The notes under the pieces are model-generated. The model searched no databases, was not told the origin of the DNA, and worked only from the letters and a program-made list of their open reading frames with translations. DNA of 64,000 bases from Bifidobacterium avesanii (GTDB lineage Bacteria; Actinomycetota; Actinomycetes; Actinomycetales; Bifidobacteriaceae): the NCBI RefSeq assembly GCF_009299475.1, contig NZ_WBSN01000014.1:1-64000 (forward strand), given 5' to 3'. The stretch's first letter is position 1, and each line of letters starts with the position of its first letter. Positions 45,906 through 58,050 of this stretch are shown here, in pieces. A program made the position numbers and the translations under genes.

Positions 45906-48392
45906 TCAGCGCAGGCCGAACGCGTCGTACAGGAAGTCGCGCTGGAGCGTGAGCAGGTTCTCCGCCACCGTCTCGTCGTTGGTCATATGCGTGATGCCCG
46001 TGAGCGGCAGGTAGGTGTGCGGGCGACCGGCGGCCATGAGCGCCTGCGAGAGCTTCAGCGAATGCGCGATGGTCACGTTGTCGTCCGCGAAGCCGTGGAT
46101 GAGCATGAGCGGGCGGGTGAGCTTCGGGGCGTCCTGCACGATGCCGTTGCGCTCGTACACCTTCGGGTCGAGGCCCAGATAGCGCTCGGTGTAGTGCGTG
46201 TCGTACAGCGTCCAGTCGGTGGGCGGGGCACCCGCGCAGCCGGCCTTGACCACGTCCGGAGCGTCGAGCACGGCCAGCGCGGAGAGGAAGCCGCCGTAGG
46301 ACCAGCCGATCATGCACACCTTGTCCAGATCGGCGTCCGCGGCCTCGGACACGCCGGTGAGCGCGCGCACGGCCTCCACCTGGTCGGCGAGCGTGACGTC
46401 CTTCATGTTCTCGAAGATCGCACGGTCCCACTTCGGGCCCCGGCCGGTGGTGCCGCGGCCGTCCGCGGTGACCACGATGAAGCCCTGGTCGGCCCACCAC
46501 TGCGACTCCCAGTAGTAGCCCTGCTGGAGCACGACCTGCTGGAATCCGGGACCGCCGTAGGGCTTGAGGAGCACGGGCAGCCTGCCGCCGTTGGCCGCCT
46601 TGATCCGCTCGGCCATCTCGCAGCCTTCGGACGGGCGGGTGATGGCGGTGTACAGGCGGTGCTCGCCCAAGCGCACGAACGTGGTGTTGGGCGTGAATCC
46701 GGGCACGGCGGCGTCGTTGGCGACCTGCGCGCGGGCGGTTTCGCGGCCGTCCGCGTCGGTGAGCACGTGGACCATCTCGCCCCTGGCGTCGCCCATGCCG
46801 CGGCCGGAGACGACCGATCCGCGCGCGCCGCGGGACACGTGCCAGACGCCGGGCCTGCGCGTGACGGGCGTGACCGCGCCGTCGTAGCCGAGCGAGACCA
46901 CGTCGAAGCTGCGGGCGTCGTGGTCGTCCGGGTCATCCCAGCCGTCCTTGCCGTCCGCGGCGTCGGCGGCGTCGGCGATCGGGCCGGTCAGGTCGGGCTC
47001 GCGCTGCACCACGGCGAGCACGTCGCGGTCGGTCACCGCCAAGACCTCGCGCACGTTCCAACCGGCGGGCGTAAACGGCTCGCCGTCCACCGTAAGGCGG
47101 TTGGCGTCCGCGGCCATGTCGTTGAGCGGGCAGACCAGACGGCCGTCCGGCGTCATGGCGGGCGTGCCGGGCACGAGGTCGATCCACTGGTCGTTGTGGT
47201 GGGATTCGAGCACGGTGGTCTCGCCGGCCTCGTCGGCGTCCAGATCGGCGTTGACGGCGAGCACGCGGTCGTTGCGCTGGCAGCGGTCCTGCACGAGTAC
47301 GATCGGCCCGCGTCCCTTGGGCCAGCTCACGGCGGCCACGTACTCGTAGGCGTCGGAGTCCCAGCGCACCTCGGCGGTGGAGAAGCCGGCGCAGGAGCCG
47401 TCCCCGTCGAGCACCAGCTCGCCGATCGAGAGGGACACGTCGGCGTTGCGGGTCAGCGCGCGCGGGTAGCGGCGGCCCTCGGCGGGACGGTCGGGGTGGG
47501 TCGGGTCGCTGATGTACCACATCGGCTCGTACTGGGTGTCGAACATCTCGAACAGGATGTGACGCGAGTCAGGGCCCCACCAGAAGCCGTCGTAGCGGTT
47601 CATCTCCTCGCCGGCCACGAACTCCGCAAGGCCGATCTTCCATGTGTTCTCGGCCTCGTCGTCCTCGGGGCACACGCCGTAGAGCGTGACGATGCGGTCG
47701 GCGGGCTCCTCGCCCTCGCCGCTGTCCCCGCCGTACAGGCCCTCGGACAGGGCGGCCTCCATGGCGTCATCTTCCACGAACACGCCGTCGGATTGGTCGC
47801 CGGCGGGCTCTTCGGACTCGACGGGCACCGCGTCGTCCCAGTCGGCGATCTCCACGAGCATGAGGTGCTCGCCGGTGGTGTACAGCACGCGCCGGCCGTC
47901 GGGGCTGATGCGCGGGTTCAGGACCGGGCCGGTTTCGCCGTCCACCGCGCACAGCTGCCGGGTGCGGGCGGACGGTTCGGGCTCGCCGGTCTCCCCGCTT
48001 CCGCCCGAGATTTCGGTGAGGAACAGCTGGCCGTTGATGGTGAAGACCACGCGATCGCCGGCCGCGTCCACGGAATAGCCCACGATACCGGCGCCGCCCT
48101 CGCGCGCACGCTCGCGGCGGGCCTTCTCCTCGGCCGGCACGTCCTCGTTGTCCGCGTCGGCGAGCAGATCGCGCGGGTCCGCCAGCTTGGTTTCATGATG
48201 CTCGCCGGACGCGTCGAACCAGCTCAGCCACAGGCTGGTGACCAGATCCTCCTGACCGTCGGAGCGCAGGAACAGCGCGCGTTCGCCGTCACCCAGCAGC
48301 TTCGCGGAGCGCGGCGCGGCGCCTTGGAACCGCAGGGTGCGCGCACGCTTTCGGGGGAATTGCCGGATTGCCTCATCGATCGCACCGCTCAT
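45906..48392 (-). CDS. S9 family prolyl oligopeptidase-like serine peptidase
   Basis: An 828-residue cytoplasmic peptidase without a signal peptide. The first 550 residues or so look like a beta-propeller that filters substrates, with repeated aspartate-rich blades such as RISPDGRRVLYTTGEHLMLVE. The C-terminal hydrolase has GGPGFQQVVLQQGYYW, VTADGRGTTGRGPKWDRA, the nucleophile Ser in MIGWSYGGFLSALA, Asp in IHGFADDNVTIAHS and His in ITHMTNDETV. It is expected to cleave dipeptides or acylated residues from short peptides. AAGGAG precedes the ATG. It has two low-complexity acidic insertions (EAALSEGLYGGDSGEGEE and DAADGKDGWDDPDDHD). Confidence 0.88.
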   Translation of the reverse strand: MSGAIDEAIRQFPRKRARTLRFQGAAPRSAKLLGDGERALFLRSDGQEDLVTSLWLSWFDASGEHHETKLADPRDLLADADNEDVPAEEKARRERAREGGAGIVGYSVDAAGDRVVFTINGQLFLTEISGGSGETGEPEPSARTRQLCAVDGETGPVLNPRISPDGRRVLYTTGEHLMLVEIADWDDAVPVESEEPAGDQSDGVFVEDDAMEAALSEGLYGGDSGEGEEPADRIVTLYGVCPEDDEAENTWKIGLAEFVAGEEMNRYDGFWWGPDSRHILFEMFDTQYEPMWYISDPTHPDRPAEGRRYPRALTRNADVSLSIGELVLDGDGSCAGFSTAEVRWDSDAYEYVAAVSWPKGRGPIVLVQDRCQRNDRVLAVNADLDADEAGETTVLESHHNDQWIDLVPGTPAMTPDGRLVCPLNDMAADANRLTVDGEPFTPAGWNVREVLAVTDRDVLAVVQREPDLTGPIADAADAADGKDGWDDPDDHDARSFDVVSLGYDGAVTPVTRRPGVWHVSRGARGSVVSGRGMGDARGEMVHVLTDADGRETARAQVANDAAVPGFTPNTTFVRLGEHRLYTAITRPSEGCEMAERIKAANGGRLPVLLKPYGGPGFQQVVLQQGYYWESQWWADQGFIVVTADGRGTTGRGPKWDRAIFENMKDVTLADQVEAVRALTGVSEAADADLDKVCMIGWSYGGFLSALAVLDAPDVVKAGCAGAPPTDWTLYDTHYTERYLGLDPKVYERNGIVQDAPKLTRPLMLIHGFADDNVTIAHSLKLSQALMAAGRPHTYLPLTGITHMTNDETVAENLLTLQRDFLYDAFGLR

Positions 48393-48465
48393 GGATGCCG
48401 CTCCTTCGTCTCGCTGGCCTCGGACGGGCCTCGAACATGGATACGGCCCACGCTAGCACCGTGCC

Positions 48466-48521
48466 GCACTCATTCCGCTCACTTTGCGCACCGGCTCCCG
48501 TGGATTGAGCGAATCCAGTGC
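48466..48521. repeat. Single hairpin copy of the CACTGGATTCGCTCAATCC repeat
   Basis: 48502-48521 is the inverted form of the 20-bp motif that recurs at 58.05-58.4 kb. A degraded opposite arm lies at about 48466-48484. It falls in the 339-bp gap between the divergent S9 peptidase gene and the FhaA-like gene. No gene is otherwise supported in that gap. Confidence 0.65.
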
Positions 48522-48731
48522 CGGAAGGCGGCGGACAGGCGAATCCGGACAAATTCGGGGGTGAAATCCGGCCGCGTTCCCCACCGGGCGCCCATTCGCC
48601 CGGCGTGGCGTGCCGAAAACGGGGCGAAAATAGGCGGATTGCCCCGAATACTTGCAAGTGTTTCACAAGACGAATGCCACCCGACCGCCAACCCGCGTAC
48701 CATTGAATGCAGTATGAAGAAAGGGAGTACC

Positions 48732-49433
48732 ATGAGCTTTCTCGATCGTTTTGAGAAGAAAGTCGAAGGAACTGTCAACGGCGTCTTCGCGAAGTTCGGC
48801 TCGAAGGACCTGCAGCCGGTCGACCTCTCAAGCGCCCTCGAGCGCGAGATCGACGCTCAGGCCATGCCCGTGGGCCGCGACCGCACCGTGGCCCCGAACG
48901 AGTACCGCTTCAAGCTGAGCACCCCCGACTTCGACCGCATCGAGTCCTGGGGCAGCGAGGCCATGGCCAACGAGCTGGCCGACAACCTCACCAAGTACGC
49001 GGAGAGCCAGCACTACGCGTTCATCGGCCCGGTGGTGGTGATCTTCGAGGAGGATCTGGACCTCGCCAAGGGCGACTTCCACCTGTCCTCCGAATCCGTG
49101 CAGGGCAACGCCGCGCCCGTCACCACGCCGAGCGAGACCAAGGACTGCCCGGTGCTGGAGATCAACGGCCGCCAGTACCTGCTCACCGCGCAGCAGACCA
49201 CGCTGGGCCGCGGCTCCAACTGCGACATCGTGATCGACGACCCGGGAATCTCCCGCAAGCATCTGGAAATCGACATCACCGACAAGGGCGTGATCGCGCG
49301 CGACCTCGGCTCGACCAACGGCACGTACGTGGAGGGCCATCAGGTGCCCGCCGCCACGCTGCTGGACGGCAACACCATCACCATCGGCCGCACGCGGATC
49401 CTCTACTGGGCCTCGGCTCAGGAGCAGGAGTAA
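48732..49433 (+). CDS. fhaA: FHA-domain protein FhaA-like (DUF3662 + FHA)
   Basis: A 233-residue cytoplasmic protein. The N-terminal DUF3662 part starts MSFLDRFEKKVEGTVNGVFAKFG. The C-terminal FHA domain (about residues 140-228) shows TTLGRGSNCDIVIDDPGISRKHLEI and DLGSTNGTYVEG with the phosphothreonine-binding Arg, Ser and Asn. In actinobacteria FhaA is bound by phosphorylated partners of PknB and acts in peptidoglycan synthesis control. The usual disordered linker is short here. It opens the operon ending with pknB. AAAGGGAG precedes the ATG at 48732, and the longer open frame upstream is disregarded. Confidence 0.9.
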   Translation: MSFLDRFEKKVEGTVNGVFAKFGSKDLQPVDLSSALEREIDAQAMPVGRDRTVAPNEYRFKLSTPDFDRIESWGSEAMANELADNLTKYAESQHYAFIGPVVVIFEEDLDLAKGDFHLSSESVQGNAAPVTTPSETKDCPVLEINGRQYLLTAQQTTLGRGSNCDIVIDDPGISRKHLEIDITDKGVIARDLGSTNGTYVEGHQVPAATLLDGNTITIGRTRILYWASAQEQE

Positions 49434-49461
49434 GCCCTCAGGGCGTTCGTAAGGTCCCATC

Positions 49462-50016
49462 ATGACCGAGTTGACGTTCGCGCTCCTCAAGTACGGGTTC
49501 CTCGTGCTGCTGTGGGCGTTCGTGTGGCTGGCGGTGCACTCCCTGCATCAGGACATCGCCGCGTTCAGCCCCAAGCCCTCCCGTTCGCGCCGCAAGCGCG
49601 AGCGTGCGGCCCGTCGCGCCGCGGAGGCCCCCGTCCCCGAAGCGCAGGCATCCGCCCCCGCGCCCCGCAGCCACGTGTCCGCGCGCAACGCGGGTTCCGC
49701 CGCCGACGCCGACGCCAAGGGCGCACCGGCTCTGCTCGTGGTGATCGACGGCCCGCTCGCCGGCGCCACCGTGCCCCTGAGCGGCGAAGCCATCACCATC
49801 GGCCGCGCGGCCTCCAACACCGTGGTGCTCAACGACGAGTTCGTCTCCGGCCATCATGCACGCGTCTACGTGGACCCGACCAGCGGCCAGTGGGCCATCG
49901 AGGACCTCGGCTCCATGAACGGCACCGTCGTCGCCGGCCAGCGCATCGGCGCCCCCACCATCCTCCCCGCCCGCGTGCCCGTGCGCATCGGCGCAACCAC
50001 GCTGGAATTGAGGTAG
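49462..50016 (+). CDS. fhaB: FHA-domain protein FhaB-like, membrane-anchored
   Basis: A 184-residue protein. An N-terminal membrane helix (LLKYGFLVLLWAFVWLAVHSL) is followed by a basic, alanine-rich linker and an FHA domain at about residues 95-184: ITIGRAASNTVVLNDEFVSGHHARVYVD and IEDLGSMNGTVVAGQRI. This is the layout of FhaB (FipA), which binds phosphothreonine in cell-division and wall proteins. It lies 28 bp after fhaA and 6 bp before the phosphatase gene. Confidence 0.9.
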   Translation: MTELTFALLKYGFLVLLWAFVWLAVHSLHQDIAAFSPKPSRSRRKRERAARRAAEAPVPEAQASAPAPRSHVSARNAGSAADADAKGAPALLVVIDGPLAGATVPLSGEAITIGRAASNTVVLNDEFVSGHHARVYVDPTSGQWAIEDLGSMNGTVVAGQRIGAPTILPARVPVRIGATTLELR

Positions 50017-50022
50017 TCGCCC

Positions 50023-51666
50023 ATGCCGGATTCCTCACAGCTTTTCCTGTACTCCACCACCGTTTCGGACGTGGGCTACGTGCGCAGCAACAATCAGGAC
50101 TCGTCGTTCGCCGGCGAGCACCTGATCGCCATCTGCGACGGTATGGGAGGCCATGCGGGCGGCGACACGGCGTCCACGATCGCCATCCGGTCCCTCGCGC
50201 ACATCGAGCACGACGACACCACGAACGACGTGAAGGCCGTGGCGGACATGCTCGAGGCGTCCGTGCTGGCCGCGCACGACGCGATCGTGGGCAAGGCCCG
50301 CCGCGAGCGCAAGCTCTCCGGCATGGGCACGACCGTGACCGCCGTGGCGCTGGTGGGCGGCTACTGGGTGATGTCGCACATCGGCGACTCGCGCGCCTAC
50401 CTGCTGCGCGACGGCAACCTCATGCACATGACGCAGGACCACAGCTACGTGCAGCATCTCATCGACACGGGCCACATCACCCCGGCCGAGGCCAAGAACC
50501 ACCCGCAGCGCAACGTGGTGATGCGCGTGCTGGGCGACTTCGACATCGACCCGCGCCCGGACATCATGATCCACGCGGCCAAGCCGGCCGACCGTTGGTT
50601 GCTGTGCTCCGACGGCCTGTGCGGCGTGCTCGCCGATTCGACGATCGCGCAGACGCTCGCCTCCGTGGCCGACCAGAACGAATGCGCCCAGCAGCTCGTG
50701 CAGATGGCGCTCAAGGCCGGCAGCACCGACAACGTGACCGCCGTGGTGGCCGACGCGACGCTCGCGCTGGACGCGAACGCCTTCGACCTGCCGCACCAGA
50801 CGCCGCTGATCGGCGGGGCCGCGAGCGCGAGCCTCGAGCCGATCGCGGACATCATCGACAAGCCGGTCGCCGCCGCGCCCAAGCTCAAGGAGTCGGGCAG
50901 CTCGCCGGCCAGCCGCGCCGCCGCGCTCGTGCAGGCGGCCGAGCACAAGACGCCGGAGAACGGCGGACAGCCCGCCGCGGGCGCCGACGCCGGACAGGCG
51001 AGCGCCGACGTGCAGCGCGTGGCGCAGCCGGCGGAGACCCGCGCGGAGACCGGCGAGATGCAGGTGCCGGACACCGGCGAAATCCCCGTGATCATGAAGC
51101 GCGACGGCCGCATGACCGACGACCCGTTCGACCCCGACGTGGTGGACGCAATCCAGCACGACCACCGGACCCGCGCCCGGCTCAAGCACAACCGCAGGCG
51201 CCGCGGGCGCGCGTTCGTGACCTTCCTGCTCGTGCTCGTCGCGGTCGCGCTCGGCGGCGGCGCATACGGCACGTACCGCTGGAGCCAGACCCGCTACTAC
51301 CTGGGCGAGGACTCGGGCATGGTGGCGATCTATCAGGGCGTGCCCACGAACATCTTCGGCTGGCAGCTTTCGCACGTGGTGGAGACCACGCACGTGCCGC
51401 TGGACGATCTGCCGCAGAACTGGCGCGACCAGCTGCGCCAGGGCATCGCCGTGGACAGCCTCGACGCGGCCCGCGAGCGCGCCCGGTACGTTGCCGAGGA
51501 GAACCTCAGCATGCAGCAGGCGTCCGCCTCGCCGACCGCCTCCGCCTCCACGTCCACGTCCGCATCGGCGGACGCAACCGCGAGCACGGGCGCCTCCGCG
51601 ACGCCGTCGGACGCCGCGTCCCCCACGGCGTCGCCCTCCTCCACCGGGCAGGTGAGCCAGCAATGA
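50023..51666 (+). CDS. pstP: PP2C-family protein serine/threonine phosphatase
   Basis: A 547-residue membrane phosphatase. The catalytic domain (residues 10-245) has LIAICDGMGGHAGGDTAS, GMGTTVTAVAL, HIGDSRAYLLRDGNL, WLLCSDGLCGVL and GSTDNVTAVVADA, giving the metal-binding Asp set of PP2C. After an acidic linker comes one membrane helix (AFVTFLLVLVAVALGGGAYGTY) and an outside domain ending in a Ser/Thr/Ala stretch. It removes phosphate from PknA/PknB and their substrates. The stop overlaps the start of rodA by four bases. Confidence 0.93.
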   Translation: MPDSSQLFLYSTTVSDVGYVRSNNQDSSFAGEHLIAICDGMGGHAGGDTASTIAIRSLAHIEHDDTTNDVKAVADMLEASVLAAHDAIVGKARRERKLSGMGTTVTAVALVGGYWVMSHIGDSRAYLLRDGNLMHMTQDHSYVQHLIDTGHITPAEAKNHPQRNVVMRVLGDFDIDPRPDIMIHAAKPADRWLLCSDGLCGVLADSTIAQTLASVADQNECAQQLVQMALKAGSTDNVTAVVADATLALDANAFDLPHQTPLIGGAASASLEPIADIIDKPVAAAPKLKESGSSPASRAAALVQAAEHKTPENGGQPAAGADAGQASADVQRVAQPAETRAETGEMQVPDTGEIPVIMKRDGRMTDDPFDPDVVDAIQHDHRTRARLKHNRRRRGRAFVTFLLVLVAVALGGGAYGTYRWSQTRYYLGEDSGMVAIYQGVPTNIFGWQLSHVVETTHVPLDDLPQNWRDQLRQGIAVDSLDAARERARYVAEENLSMQQASASPTASASTSTSASADATASTGASATPSDAASPTASPSSTGQVSQQ

Positions 51667-53231
51667 CCGGCACTCGTCTTCGCCAGCTCGCGCTCCTGCT
51701 GTTTTCGTTTGCGATCGTCGGGCTGGGCTTCTTCCAGATGTTCCAGCGCACCGAGGGCGGCATGCCCGCGGACTTCACCGTGCGCCTGCTCATCGTGGCC
51801 GCGCTGTTCGTGGTCATGTGGGCCCTGCTCGCCCGCTTCCAGCCGTACGGCAGCCAGACGCTCATCCCGTGCGTGATCCTGCTCACCGGCATCGGCGCGA
51901 TGGTCATCGCGCGCATCGACGTGGCGCAGAACACGTCCGTCGCCTCCCGCCAGCTGCTATGGCTCATGGTCGCGCTGGCCCTGGGCTGCGTGCTCGTGGT
52001 GTGCCTCAGGGACTACCGCGTGCTGCGCCGGTTCTCGTACGTGAGCATGGTCGTGGGCCTTGTGCTGCTGCTCGCCCCCATGCTGCCCGTGCTCGGGCAC
52101 GAGGAGGGCGGCTCGCGCATCTGGATCAAGATCGGCTCCTACACCATGCAGCCGGCCGAGTTCGCCAAGCTGTTCCTCGCGTTCTTCTTCGCCGCGTATC
52201 TGTTCGACCACCGCGACCAGCTGGCTGTGGGCGGCAAAAAGGTGCTGGGCTTCCGCCTGCCGCGCATCAAGGACCTGGGGCCGATCATCATCGTGTGGGC
52301 CGTGTCCATGGGCGTGCTCGTCCTGCAGCGCGACCTCGGCACCTCGCTCATGTTCTTCGCCATGTTCGTCTCCATGCTGTACGTGGCCACGGGCCGCAAG
52401 AGCTGGATCGTGCTCGGTCTGGGCGCGTTCGTGGCGGGCGCGTTCGTGGCGTCCACCGTGTTCAGCCACGTGGGCAACCGCATCACCGCATGGCTGCACC
52501 CGTTCGACCCGGACGTGTACAACGCCGTGGGCGGCTCCGAGCAGATCGCCAAGGGCGTGTTCGGTCTGGCCGCCGGCGGGCTCGTGGGCACCGGCCTCGG
52601 GCAGGGCCACCCGTACATCACGCCGCTGAGCTTCTCCGACTTCATCTACGCCTCCGTGGGCGAGGAGCTCGGACTGGCGGGCGTGCTCGCGGTGCTCATG
52701 CTCTACCTCATCATCATCGCCACGGGCATGGTGACCGCCATGAAGATCAAGGACGGCTTCGGCAAGCTGCTCGCCTCCGGTCTGGTGTTCACCATGGCGT
52801 TCCAGGTGTTCACCGTGGTGGGCGGCGTCACGCTGGTCATCCCGCTCACGGGCCTGACCCTGCCGTACATGGCCGCCGGCGGTTCGAGCCTGCTGGCCAA
52901 CATGCTGCTGCTGTCGCTGCTCGTGGTCATCTCCAACGCGGCGAACAAGCCCCAGCCGGACACCACGTCCGACGCCTTCCAGTACGAGGCGCTGGCGGTG
53001 CTGCGCGAGCAGGAGGTCAAGGAGCGCGCCGAGCAGGTGAAGAAGCAGCAGGAGCAGAACTCGCTGGCCACGCAGGTGATCGCCGTGCGCCCGCCCGCGC
53101 CGCGGGACGGAGAAATCCGCGACGACGGGTACGACGCGGACTACGGCACGGACGACGGGTACGACGACCCGATCGGCGACACGCATGAGCAGCCGCGCAT
53201 AGAGGACAAAGACGGGAGGAACGGGCAATGA
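51663..53231 (+). CDS. rodA: SEDS-family peptidoglycan glycosyltransferase (FtsW/RodA type)
   Basis: A 522-residue protein with ten or more membrane helices. The SEDS signatures include MQPAEFAKLFLAFFFAAYLFDH, VLVLQRDLGTSLMFFAMFVSMLYVATGRK, HPFDPDVYNAVGGSEQIAKG, GLGQGHPYITPLSFSDFIYASVGEELG and LTLPYMAAGGSSLLANM. It polymerises glycan strands together with the penicillin-binding protein encoded next. An unusual cytoplasmic tail of about 85 residues is rich in Glu, Gln and Asp. Start and stop overlap both neighbours by four bases (ATGA). Confidence 0.94.
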   Translation: MTGTRLRQLALLLFSFAIVGLGFFQMFQRTEGGMPADFTVRLLIVAALFVVMWALLARFQPYGSQTLIPCVILLTGIGAMVIARIDVAQNTSVASRQLLWLMVALALGCVLVVCLRDYRVLRRFSYVSMVVGLVLLLAPMLPVLGHEEGGSRIWIKIGSYTMQPAEFAKLFLAFFFAAYLFDHRDQLAVGGKKVLGFRLPRIKDLGPIIIVWAVSMGVLVLQRDLGTSLMFFAMFVSMLYVATGRKSWIVLGLGAFVAGAFVASTVFSHVGNRITAWLHPFDPDVYNAVGGSEQIAKGVFGLAAGGLVGTGLGQGHPYITPLSFSDFIYASVGEELGLAGVLAVLMLYLIIIATGMVTAMKIKDGFGKLLASGLVFTMAFQVFTVVGGVTLVIPLTGLTLPYMAAGGSSLLANMLLLSLLVVISNAANKPQPDTTSDAFQYEALAVLREQEVKERAEQVKKQQEQNSLATQVIAVRPPAPRDGEIRDDGYDADYGTDDGYDDPIGDTHEQPRIEDKDGRNGQ

Positions 53232-54685
53232 ACAAGTCGCTTCGCCAGCTCTTCACCGCCGTCATCACGCTGTTCGTGGTGCTGGGCCTTTCCAGCACGG
53301 TGATCATGGCCTTCCGGGCCGACACCCTCAACGCCGACGCGCGCAACCGCCGCGGACTGTACGCCGAATACGGCACGCCGCGCGGCTCGATCCTCGCCTC
53401 GGACGGCACGGTCATCGCCCAGTCCGACCCGGTCAGCGACTCGTTCAAGTACCAGCGCGTCTACGCGGACGGCGCCACGTACGCGGCCGTCACCGGCTAC
53501 TATTCGATCACCAGCCGCTCCGACCGCGGCCTTGAGGCCTCGCGCAACTCGCTGCTGTCCGGCCAGTCGGACAGCCTGTGGCTCGACCGCATCAAGTCGC
53601 TGTTCACCGGTTCGGAGACCAAGGGCGCCAGCATCGAGACGTCGATCAGCCCGGCGCTGCAGAAGGCCGCCATGGAGGCGCTCGGCGACAACGAGGGCGC
53701 GGTGGTGGCCATCGAGCCGAGCACCGGCCGCATCCTCGCCATGGCGAGCACCCCGAGCTACGACCCGAACCCGCTCGCCGCGCACGACGGCACGTCGGCC
53801 ATTAGCGCCTACCAGACCGCCGTGAACGCGCAGGGCAACCCCATGCTCAACCGCACGATCAGCGAGCACTACCCGCCCGGCTCCACGTTCAAGGTGATCG
53901 TGGCCGCCGCGGCGCTGGAGTCCGGCCAATACCAGTCGGACACCATGATCCCGGCCGGCTCGAGCTACACGCTGCCCGGCACGGTGACCAACCTGACGAA
54001 CACCACGTCGCAGGCGGCCGGCTCGAACGGGCAGATCAGCCTCAAGGACGCGCTCACGTGGTCCAGCAACACCGCGTTCGCGCAGCTCGGCGTCAAGCTC
54101 GGCAACGCGACGATCGGCGAGCAGGCGGAGAAGCTCGGCTTCGACAAGCCGATCACCGTGGACGACTCCGGCTCCGGCGACACCGCGATCACCGCCACCG
54201 CCTCGCAGTTCCCGAACACCAGCAGCGACGACAAGCTCGCGCTGGCGTCCATCGGGCAGGGCGACACAGTGATCACGCCGCTGCAGAACGCCCTCGTGGC
54301 CGCGGCGGTGGCCAACGGCGGCAAGCTTATGAAGCCCACGCTGGTCGACCGCGTGCGCGGGGCGGACCTGAGCGTCATCTCGGAGACCAAGCCGACGGTG
54401 ATGAGCCAGGCGTTCTCGCAAAACACCGCGAACGCGCTCAAGGATATGATGTCTTCGGTGGTGAGTCAGGACGCGCCCAGCCTGCAGCTGAGCCAGGGCG
54501 TGGCCGCGAAGACGGGCACCGCGCAGATCGGCAACGGCGACCGGATCGACGGCTGGACCATCGGCTTCGCGCCCGCGGACAACCCGAAGATCGCGGTGGC
54601 CGTGGTGATCCACAACGTGAGGGGCTTCGGCGTGAGCACGGCCGGCCCTGTGATGAAGAGAGTGATGCAGGAGGCGCTGAAATGA
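53228..54685 (+). CDS. pbpA: Penicillin-binding transpeptidase (PbpA type)
   Basis: A 485-residue class B penicillin-binding protein with one N-terminal membrane helix (LFTAVITLFVVLGLSSTVIMAF). The catalytic SxxK is in YPPGSTFKVIVAA at about residue 221, the SxN in TWSSNTAFAQLG, and the KTG in VAAKTGTAQIGNG. The short N-terminal domain (RGLYAEYGTPRGSILASDG) fits PbpA of actinobacterial pknB operons. It cross-links peptidoglycan and probably works with the SEDS protein of the preceding gene. It overlaps the next gene by four bases. Confidence 0.94.
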   Translation: MNKSLRQLFTAVITLFVVLGLSSTVIMAFRADTLNADARNRRGLYAEYGTPRGSILASDGTVIAQSDPVSDSFKYQRVYADGATYAAVTGYYSITSRSDRGLEASRNSLLSGQSDSLWLDRIKSLFTGSETKGASIETSISPALQKAAMEALGDNEGAVVAIEPSTGRILAMASTPSYDPNPLAAHDGTSAISAYQTAVNAQGNPMLNRTISEHYPPGSTFKVIVAAAALESGQYQSDTMIPAGSSYTLPGTVTNLTNTTSQAAGSNGQISLKDALTWSSNTAFAQLGVKLGNATIGEQAEKLGFDKPITVDDSGSGDTAITATASQFPNTSSDDKLALASIGQGDTVITPLQNALVAAAVANGGKLMKPTLVDRVRGADLSVISETKPTVMSQAFSQNTANALKDMMSSVVSQDAPSLQLSQGVAAKTGTAQIGNGDRIDGWTIGFAPADNPKIAVAVVIHNVRGFGVSTAGPVMKRVMQEALK

Positions 54686-55634
54686 GACTTGTCGAAGGTC
54701 AGCTCATCCACCGGCGCTACCGTCTGGACAGGCGTCTGGCGCAGGGCGGCATGGGCGAAGTGTGGAAGGGCTACGACATCCAGCTCGACCGTCCGGTGGC
54801 CATCAAGGCGCTGCGGCGCGACACGCAGGACACCGAGGCCAAGCTCAAGCGCCTGCGCGCGGAGGCCCACAATTCCGCCAATCTGGCGCATCCGAACATC
54901 GCCGCGCTGTTCGAGTACTACGAGCACGACGGCATCGGCTTCCTCATCATGGAATACGTGCCGAGCAAGTCGCTGGCGGACATCTACCACGAGCGCGGGG
55001 CCATGCCGGCGCTCGAACTGCTGCCGATCCTCATCCAGACCGCGCGCGGCCTGTTCGTGGCGCACAGCCACGGCGTGATCCACCGCGACGTGAAGCCGGC
55101 GAACATCATGGTCTCGGACAACGGCGAGGTGAAGATCACCGACTTCGGCGTCTCCTACTCCACCAACCAGGTGCAGATCACGCAGGACGGCATGGTCGTG
55201 GGCACCGCGCAGTACATCTCCCCCGAGCAGGCGCAGGGCCTGACCGCCACGCCGCAGTCGGACATCTACTCGCTCGGCGTGGTGGCGTACGAGGGCCTCG
55301 CCGGACACCGCCCGTTCACCGGCGCCACGGCCGTGGACATCGCCGCCGCGCACGTGAACGAGCCCGTGCCGCCGCTGCCGGACGGCGTGGACACCCAGCT
55401 CGCCCACTTCGTCATGGCCATGCTCGAAAAGGACCCGAAGGACCGGCCCACCGACGCGCTCATGGTCGCGCGCACGCTGGCGAAGATCGAACGTCGCCTG
55501 CTGGATCAGGAAACGCCCAACACCGAGATGATCCTCGGCGCGGGCAAGAAGCTTCCCCGTATGGTGGTCAGCGCGCCGCACAGCGCGCGGCTGCTGAACG
55601 CCGCCGGGGCAAACATCACTCAGGAGGTATCGCG

Positions 55635-55638
<4 letters not shown>
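54682..55638 (+). CDS. pknA: Serine/threonine protein kinase, PknA-like
   Basis: A 318-residue kinase. The glycine loop is in LDRRLAQGGMGEVWKGYD, the ATP Lys in VAIKALRRD, the catalytic loop reads HGVIHRDVKPANIMVS, and DFGVSYS starts the activation segment. The region ends with GTAQYISPEQAQG. No membrane helix follows: the C-terminus (LPRMVVSAPHSARLL) is short and soluble, so unlike its neighbour it is probably cytoplasmic or held by partners. Start and stop overlap both neighbouring genes by four bases. Confidence 0.92.
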
Positions 55639-57974
<2,336 letters not shown>

Positions 57975-58050
57975 GTCTGCCTGTGCGGGTCGGTCTGCCG
58001 GCCGTGCGACCGCCGGACCGACGACTCGTACGGCATTGAAACCATGCGTG

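Noticed and set aside
44790..48731. A 1,547-codon plus-strand frame running into fhaA
   Set aside because: Up to 48731 it is antisense to the hydrolase and S9 peptidase genes and rich in Arg, His, Gly and Ala, as expected of a GC-rich shadow frame. Only the fhaA part has domain signatures.
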